A DNA stretch of 64,000 nucleotides from Loxodes magnus (lineage: Eukaryota; Ciliophora; Karyorelictea; Loxodida; Loxodidae): positions 1-64,000 of the forward strand of contig CAMPDV010000194.1 of NCBI GenBank assembly GCA_946699065.1, given 5' to 3'. Below the pieces are notes generated by a model. The model had not been told where the DNA came from and searched no databases. It saw nothing but the letters and a program-made list of their open reading frames with translations. How positions within the stretch are numbered: position 1 is the stretch's first letter; each line of letters starts with the position of its first letter. Both the position numbers and the translations under genes were made by a program. Below, piece by piece: positions 59,595 through 64,000 of the stretch.

Positions 59595-61113
59595 TCAACT
59601 CTCTATTCTCCACTTTCGCGCCGTCTTGTCACCAGCTCCCGATACTACCATCTATTATCACTACTCAATGCTATAGACCATATTGAATCAGTATGTCCTT
59701 ATAAAGTCTATATACACTCACCCTTATCAAATTTTCATATCTTGATTGTACTGTCCCATAAAACAGAAAATATAACACTTGAATCAGTACTTAACTAAAT
59801 ACTAATTACACCCCTTGTATGACCTTGAAGAGTACGAATACACAAACCAGTTGAGAAATCCCATATCTTAATTTACTTATCAATTGTGCCCGATATTATG
59901 TACCTATTATCCTAAGACACTATTACTGAATAAGCACAGTATGAATGCCCAGAAAGAGTTCGATCAAGCTGACCGATCTGGAAATCCCAGATCTTTATCG
60001 TTTTATCATCAGATGCTGATACAATATAGTTAGAATCTGGGGAGATTTCTACCGATCTAATGTAATGAGTATGTCCCTTTAAATTTCTTTGAAGGTTACC
60101 AGTCTAGAAATCCCAGATCTTTATCATATTATCTGCAGGTGCTGATATGATTCATTTCTAGTCAGGGTAGATAACTACCGAGTCAATGAATCAGTATGTC
60201 CTGTCAAAGTTCTTAGAAGAGAGCCAGTCTTGAATTCCAAAATGTTTATCGAATTTTCAGGATTGTACAAACCAGATATAATTCAATTCAGGTTATTTGA
60301 TATGGCAACCGATAAAACAGCTGAGGCATGACCAGTGATTACTAAGTCTAAAACCATTAAAAAAATACCTTTATTTTGGTTTTATTTTAGTTAAAACCTT
60401 GTTAAAATTTAAGTATTATTTGCTTATATATCAGAATTATTTAAACTTTACTCTCTTGACTCATTTATAGTCAAATTCTTTACTTATTATTAGTCTTCGA
60501 TCACTACTTAACTATTATTGCTCTCCTAAGAAACTTTATTTAATATTCGTGTAAGATTCAACTCAATAATGTCTAACTTATTATATAACTACTTTGCTTA
60601 ACTAACTTAACTCTAACTGATCCTTCCATTTAAATTTTCTAGATTCACTTAAATCTCATTAACTATCTACCCTTTCAAATTCTTACGAAAATTTAATTGT
60701 CCTATATTATGTTCTTTATCTGCTAGCCTTCTTAAGCTATAATCTCACATTATTCTTTTGTTGCTTTTATTAAACTTGAAAGATTCTTATATGCACTGTC
60801 TACCTATTTTAAATATACTAATCTTATTAGATTGACTACTAACTTACAATATTCGTCATATTTTATTAATTCAATTATATCTCTTAATTTTTTTAACTTA
60901 CTGTTCTTTTCGTTTCATTCTACATCTATTTAGATAATTCCTGAATAAACTCATTCGTTATCGTAAACTAATCCCTCTAATTCTATTATAATTGTCCAAT
61001 TTGTCCAACATCTTTTACTAAATCTATTTTAAAGCCTCTTATATGCTTAATATTTGCAGCTTACTTTTAATTGAATTTCTCTTCATTTCCTCTCAATCTT
61101 CTTTAATATTCAT
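59595..61113 (-). CDS. Coiled-coil plus WD40 protein, copy 3, with three candidate small introns and two frameshifts
   Basis: Minus strand from ATG 61111-61113 (M-N-I-K-E-D-W-E-E-M-K). A long coiled-coil N-terminus of about 230 residues (for example [14 protein letters not shown] and I-V-N-E-I-Q-V-N-L-E-N-L) joins a WD40 domain with about seven blades ending at TGA 59595-59597. Candidate introns at 60941-60968 (28 nt), 60667-60686 (20 nt) and 60348-60368 (21 nt) are all GT-AG and put the exons in register. The WD40 part then needs two single-base corrections (first to second blade, and last blade near 59645). Summed exons are 1,450 nt, two short of a multiple of three, as expected. Either a recent pseudogene or assembly errors. 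The coiled-coil N-terminus is absent from copies 1 and 2, so this may resemble the parental gene. Confidence 0.6.
60348..60368 (-). other. Candidate 21-nt intron in WD40 copy 3
   Basis: Starts GTATTTTTTT and ends GGTTTTAG, at the same phase and place as in WD40 copies 1 and 2; ends conserved, middle variable. Confidence 0.5.
60667..60686 (-). other. Candidate 20-nt intron in WD40 copy 3
   Basis: Starts GTAAGAAT and ends GGGTAG. It lies at a codon boundary and changes frame in the direction needed to join two coiled-coil segments. Confidence 0.5.
60941..60968 (-). other. Candidate 28-nt intron in WD40 copy 3
   Basis: Starts GTTTACGA and ends TTATTCAG. Its removal joins the first 48 codons to the next exon in phase; 145 plus 254 nt equals 133 codons. 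Confidence 0.5.
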
Positions 61114-62189
61114 GGACAACAAAAAAGAGACTTATACTAACAAGATGATAAATATAATAACTAAAAAGAATTTAACTATTTTCCATCTTGATTCTAGTTA
61201 TTCAATTCTTTGAACTCTTTGCCTTAGTCAATTTATTTTAAATAATCTCCTTCATAGTTATTTTGCTAACTATTTTCCATTTTTTTATTACTTTAATTCA
61301 TTTAATTTTATATATACATATTAAGTGACAATTTTCTCACATAAATAAATCAATTGCTTAAAATTAAGGATATTGAAAATACCAAAATTATAAGAGTTTA
61401 TAATTATATTAGCATTATTCATATATGAAAATTAAAGGAAAAATATAAGAAAAACTTTAAAAAAGTTAATCATGTAATTTATTAGCGTTGCATCGCATTT
61501 ATTTGGTTTGCCACTATTCTAAAAGTTTAAGTTTTTAATTTGTCTTAAGTATTATTCCATTTCCAATCTTCTTCTTAGAATATATCTCTTGTAGTACTCC
61601 GTTCACCCTTTTAATTAAAGGTATCTTCTTCAATCGAATTTGATTCCAAACATATTCAAATTTCTTATTTATTGAGTATATGCGATGTCCTTCAAGAGTT
61701 CATTTCTTATGTGCATCTTCTTTCTGTATAATAAACCTTCTGGAGTACAGTATAGATTACTTATGGATTTTCATAACTTAAAGCTTTCAAGTTTTTATTT
61801 TATTAGAATTTCCTGCAATACCAGCATTACTTTCTATTCTTTACTATCGGAATTTTTGTTGATTGTATTTTGCACTAGAAAATTCTGATTTTTATCTTGT
61901 TTGAGAATTAAAAAAATGTAAATAAACAATTAATATAATAATTAAAAAGCAATAAGAATAAGCAAAAATTATTTTTTACTTAATTATTTTTTTTAAATTA
62001 ATAATGATCATATTACTTGAAAAAATAGCATTAGTTTAAACATAAACATTTTCACTAATTTTTAAAAAATTCTAGCAAATCAGCATAATTATAGTCACTT
62101 TATTAATATACTCTTAATTTGTAAAAAATAAGAAAAATGCTACAATAATATTTTACTATTTATATAATATTTTTTTAAAAACGCCATAG
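61114..62189. other. No recognised gene
   Basis: Upstream flank of WD40 copy 3, A/T-rich. No supported feature. Confidence 0.4.
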
Positions 62190-62690
62190 TTGTTCGAAGG
62201 TAAACAACAAGGTCATCTTCATCAGAGGTTGGGAAGTTAAGTACCCATAATCGACTTTATGTCTTCCTCTGCTTTGGTTTGACCTCGAGACATAAGATTC
62301 TTAGACCTTCGACACTGGCTTGGCTTCGTTTATTTTTAAATCTGGAACTAAAAAGAAATAATATTGCGAGCTTCATCAGAGGTGGGGAATTTAAGTACCC
62401 ATAATTGACACATGTCGTCCTCTGCTTTGGTGATGCAATGAGACACAATCCTGCCATGTCCTTGGACCTCCAGCAAGTATTAAAGATTACGAGTATTCTA
62501 AAATTATATCAGTATTGAACATTTTTATCAGTACTGAATAATTATACCAGTATTGAACAAGGTTTATCAGTATTTGATAATTTTATCAGTAACAAACATT
62601 CTTGTCAGTATGAAACATTTTTTTTAAAGAGCTGCGCACCAACGAGAGTGCTACGCGCTCTATAATCAAATTTATTTATTTATTTTATTT
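62190..62690 (+). repeat. SINE-like composite element, family D: two cores, tandem repeats, shared tail
   Basis: Two tandem copies of the B/C-type core, each with CTTCATCAGAGGT then AAGTACCCATAAT and ending CCTCTGCTTTGG (62210-62275 and 62370-62432). After them come about six imperfect copies of a 17-20 bp unit TATCAGTATTGAACA (62497-62615). The common stem-loop tail follows (62629-62660) and then a TTTATT run. Two cores may reflect a dimeric element, as known for some SINEs. Confidence 0.7.
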
Positions 62691-62899
62691 ATTCCAGATA
62701 TTTAGATCAATACTTTATTTTTAATCTTAAAACTTATTCTAAAAATAATAGAACATTAATGCTATACCTCGTTTTCTTCTATTTTGAAAAGTTAATATTT
62801 CAGAAAAAGATATTTTGAAATTCGTTTGATATTAGTTTTTATTTTGAAACATTTTACTAAACCTTTAAATTATTATTTTTTAGCTTTCTTATATAAATC

Positions 62900-64000
62900 T
62901 CTAAATTTTTTAAAACTTTTTTCCGTCCCAAAATTTCCTTTAGTGTAAAACTCAGAGCAAAAAGTCTTTTACATTTTTTCCATACTGAGAATAATTTTAT
63001 TATTCTCTGCTTCTTGAAAACCATTTTTCGAAAAATTTGCCTTTTTAAAACTCAATCTTTTAGTTTAAAAAAAAATTTAGTCTGTCCTGAAAATTTCCTG
63101 TCTTGTAAAACTTAAGGCAAAAAAATTTAATCACAAAGTATTTTTAATTTCTCCCAAAATTTTTCGAATTTTTCTTAATAAAAAATTTTCTTTAACTCAA
63201 AACAAAACCACAAATTTTATTTTTAAATCAAAAAAATTTCATTTCCACAAAAGTCCATTAAAAAAGAATTTCCAAATTCAAATTTGATTGAAAAATATTA
63301 TTTTATTCTAGTTTTATTTCTCACGACATTTATATTTTACGTTTTTTCTTGAAATTTTATTCCTATTTTACTTTTTTAATCCCGATTTCCCTACTTTTAG
63401 TCAGTCGGAAAAATGTCCTAAACGCTTAGCGAAAAAAACAAATTTTTTATTTTCATGAAATTTATGCCTTGATTTAATGAAGGTTTTATAGAAAAAAATA
63501 ATTACTTTTCAGAAAAAATATTTTTCAATTCTTAATAAAATAATATACATAAAAATAAAAATTATAAGATGATATTATCAAAAAAATGTTTTCAAAAATA
63601 ATAAAATAAATTTTCAAAAAAATTAATAAAAGAAAAAGCGTAACTTAAAATTAATAGCTTTCTACAATATTTTTTTAAAATAACATACTAAAAATCAAAT
63701 AAAACACTAAATAAAAAAAATTTAAACGCAATAAAAGATAAAATTGTCTAAAATAAAAATATGATTAAAAATTAACTTTGCAAGTCCTTCTTAAAATAAT
63801 ATTTTTATTTTGCAAGTCCGATAAAAAAATTTTAACAGACTTAAAATTATTGCTTAGTTTTAAATTTTTACAAAACTTAAAGAATAAATCAAACAAATTT
63901 TTTTGTTCAAATAAAAGAAACTTATTTTTATTATATATATTTAAATAATTAAAAATATATTTAACATAACCATTCTTAAATTGACATACACACTTTCACA
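62900..64000 (+). repeat. Start of another copy of the repeated WD40 unit, without the two gag-like insertions
   Basis: 63370-63572 matches 40111-40315, 63585-63895 matches 41171-41473, and 63920-64000 matches 42431-42510. So the unit is the same as at 40.1-42.5 kb minus both inserted segments. The TCAGAGCAAAAA-type motif occurs at 62950, 63100 and 63420. By analogy a WD40 gene on the minus strand should have its 3' end just past the right edge. Confidence 0.65.

Noticed and set aside
62497-62615. CRISPR-like array
   Set aside because: The repeats are short, imperfect and without regular unique spacers, inside a eukaryotic retroposon.

Overview
The window is about 75-80% A+T and reads as nuclear DNA of a ciliate in which all three standard stop codons are sense codons. 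Repeats of one WD40 protein align CAG/CAA with TAA/TAG (Gln) and TGG with TGA (Trp) at the same position, and the long genes end at TGA, often with a second in-frame TGA a few codons later. That is the karyorelictean code (UAA/UAG = Gln, UGA = Trp or stop; known from Loxodes and Parduczia). A Condylostoma-type code is the closest alternative. Standard-code ORFs are therefore meaningless here, nearly every frame looks open, and reading frames were chosen by protein plausibility.

Left third (1-27 kb): a RING-finger gene runs off the left edge. Then come a LINE C-terminus remnant and a first short repeat, followed by a gene-dense + strand run: an unknown gene ending at 7574, a 2,768-residue surface protein (7611-15917) and a large multi-pass membrane protein (16127-20611). 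tRNA-Leu, a kelch gene, an unknown gene, tRNA-Lys and tRNA-Glu follow.

Middle (27-36 kb): a second kelch gene carries a clean 195-bp in-frame insertion with 12-bp target duplications. Beyond it are a Myb-like gene and a seven-helix-type membrane protein gene. Candidate introns are tiny (20-35 nt, GT-AG).

Right half (36-64 kb) is repeat-rich. At least four families of short, relatively GC-rich SINE-like elements (A, B, C, D) have different bodies but share one 3' stem-loop tail followed by a TTTA-rich run. B, C and D also share an internal core. A 5'-truncated LINE lies among them. A WD40 gene occurs three times, two copies as arms of an inverted repeat, inside a larger repeated unit that starts again at the right edge. 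One unit carries two extra insertions that encode gag-like proteins. One of these is bounded by perfect 17-bp direct repeats and is missing from two other copies of the unit. CCHC zinc-knuckle relatives of this gag-like protein lie nearby in decayed form.

Taken together, ordinary genes (surface protein, kelch, RING, Myb, tRNAs) are interspersed with a retroposon ecosystem in which LINE-type enzymes plausibly move several tail-sharing elements and gag-only elements. Product identities rest on motifs read by eye; exon ends are approximate where stated.
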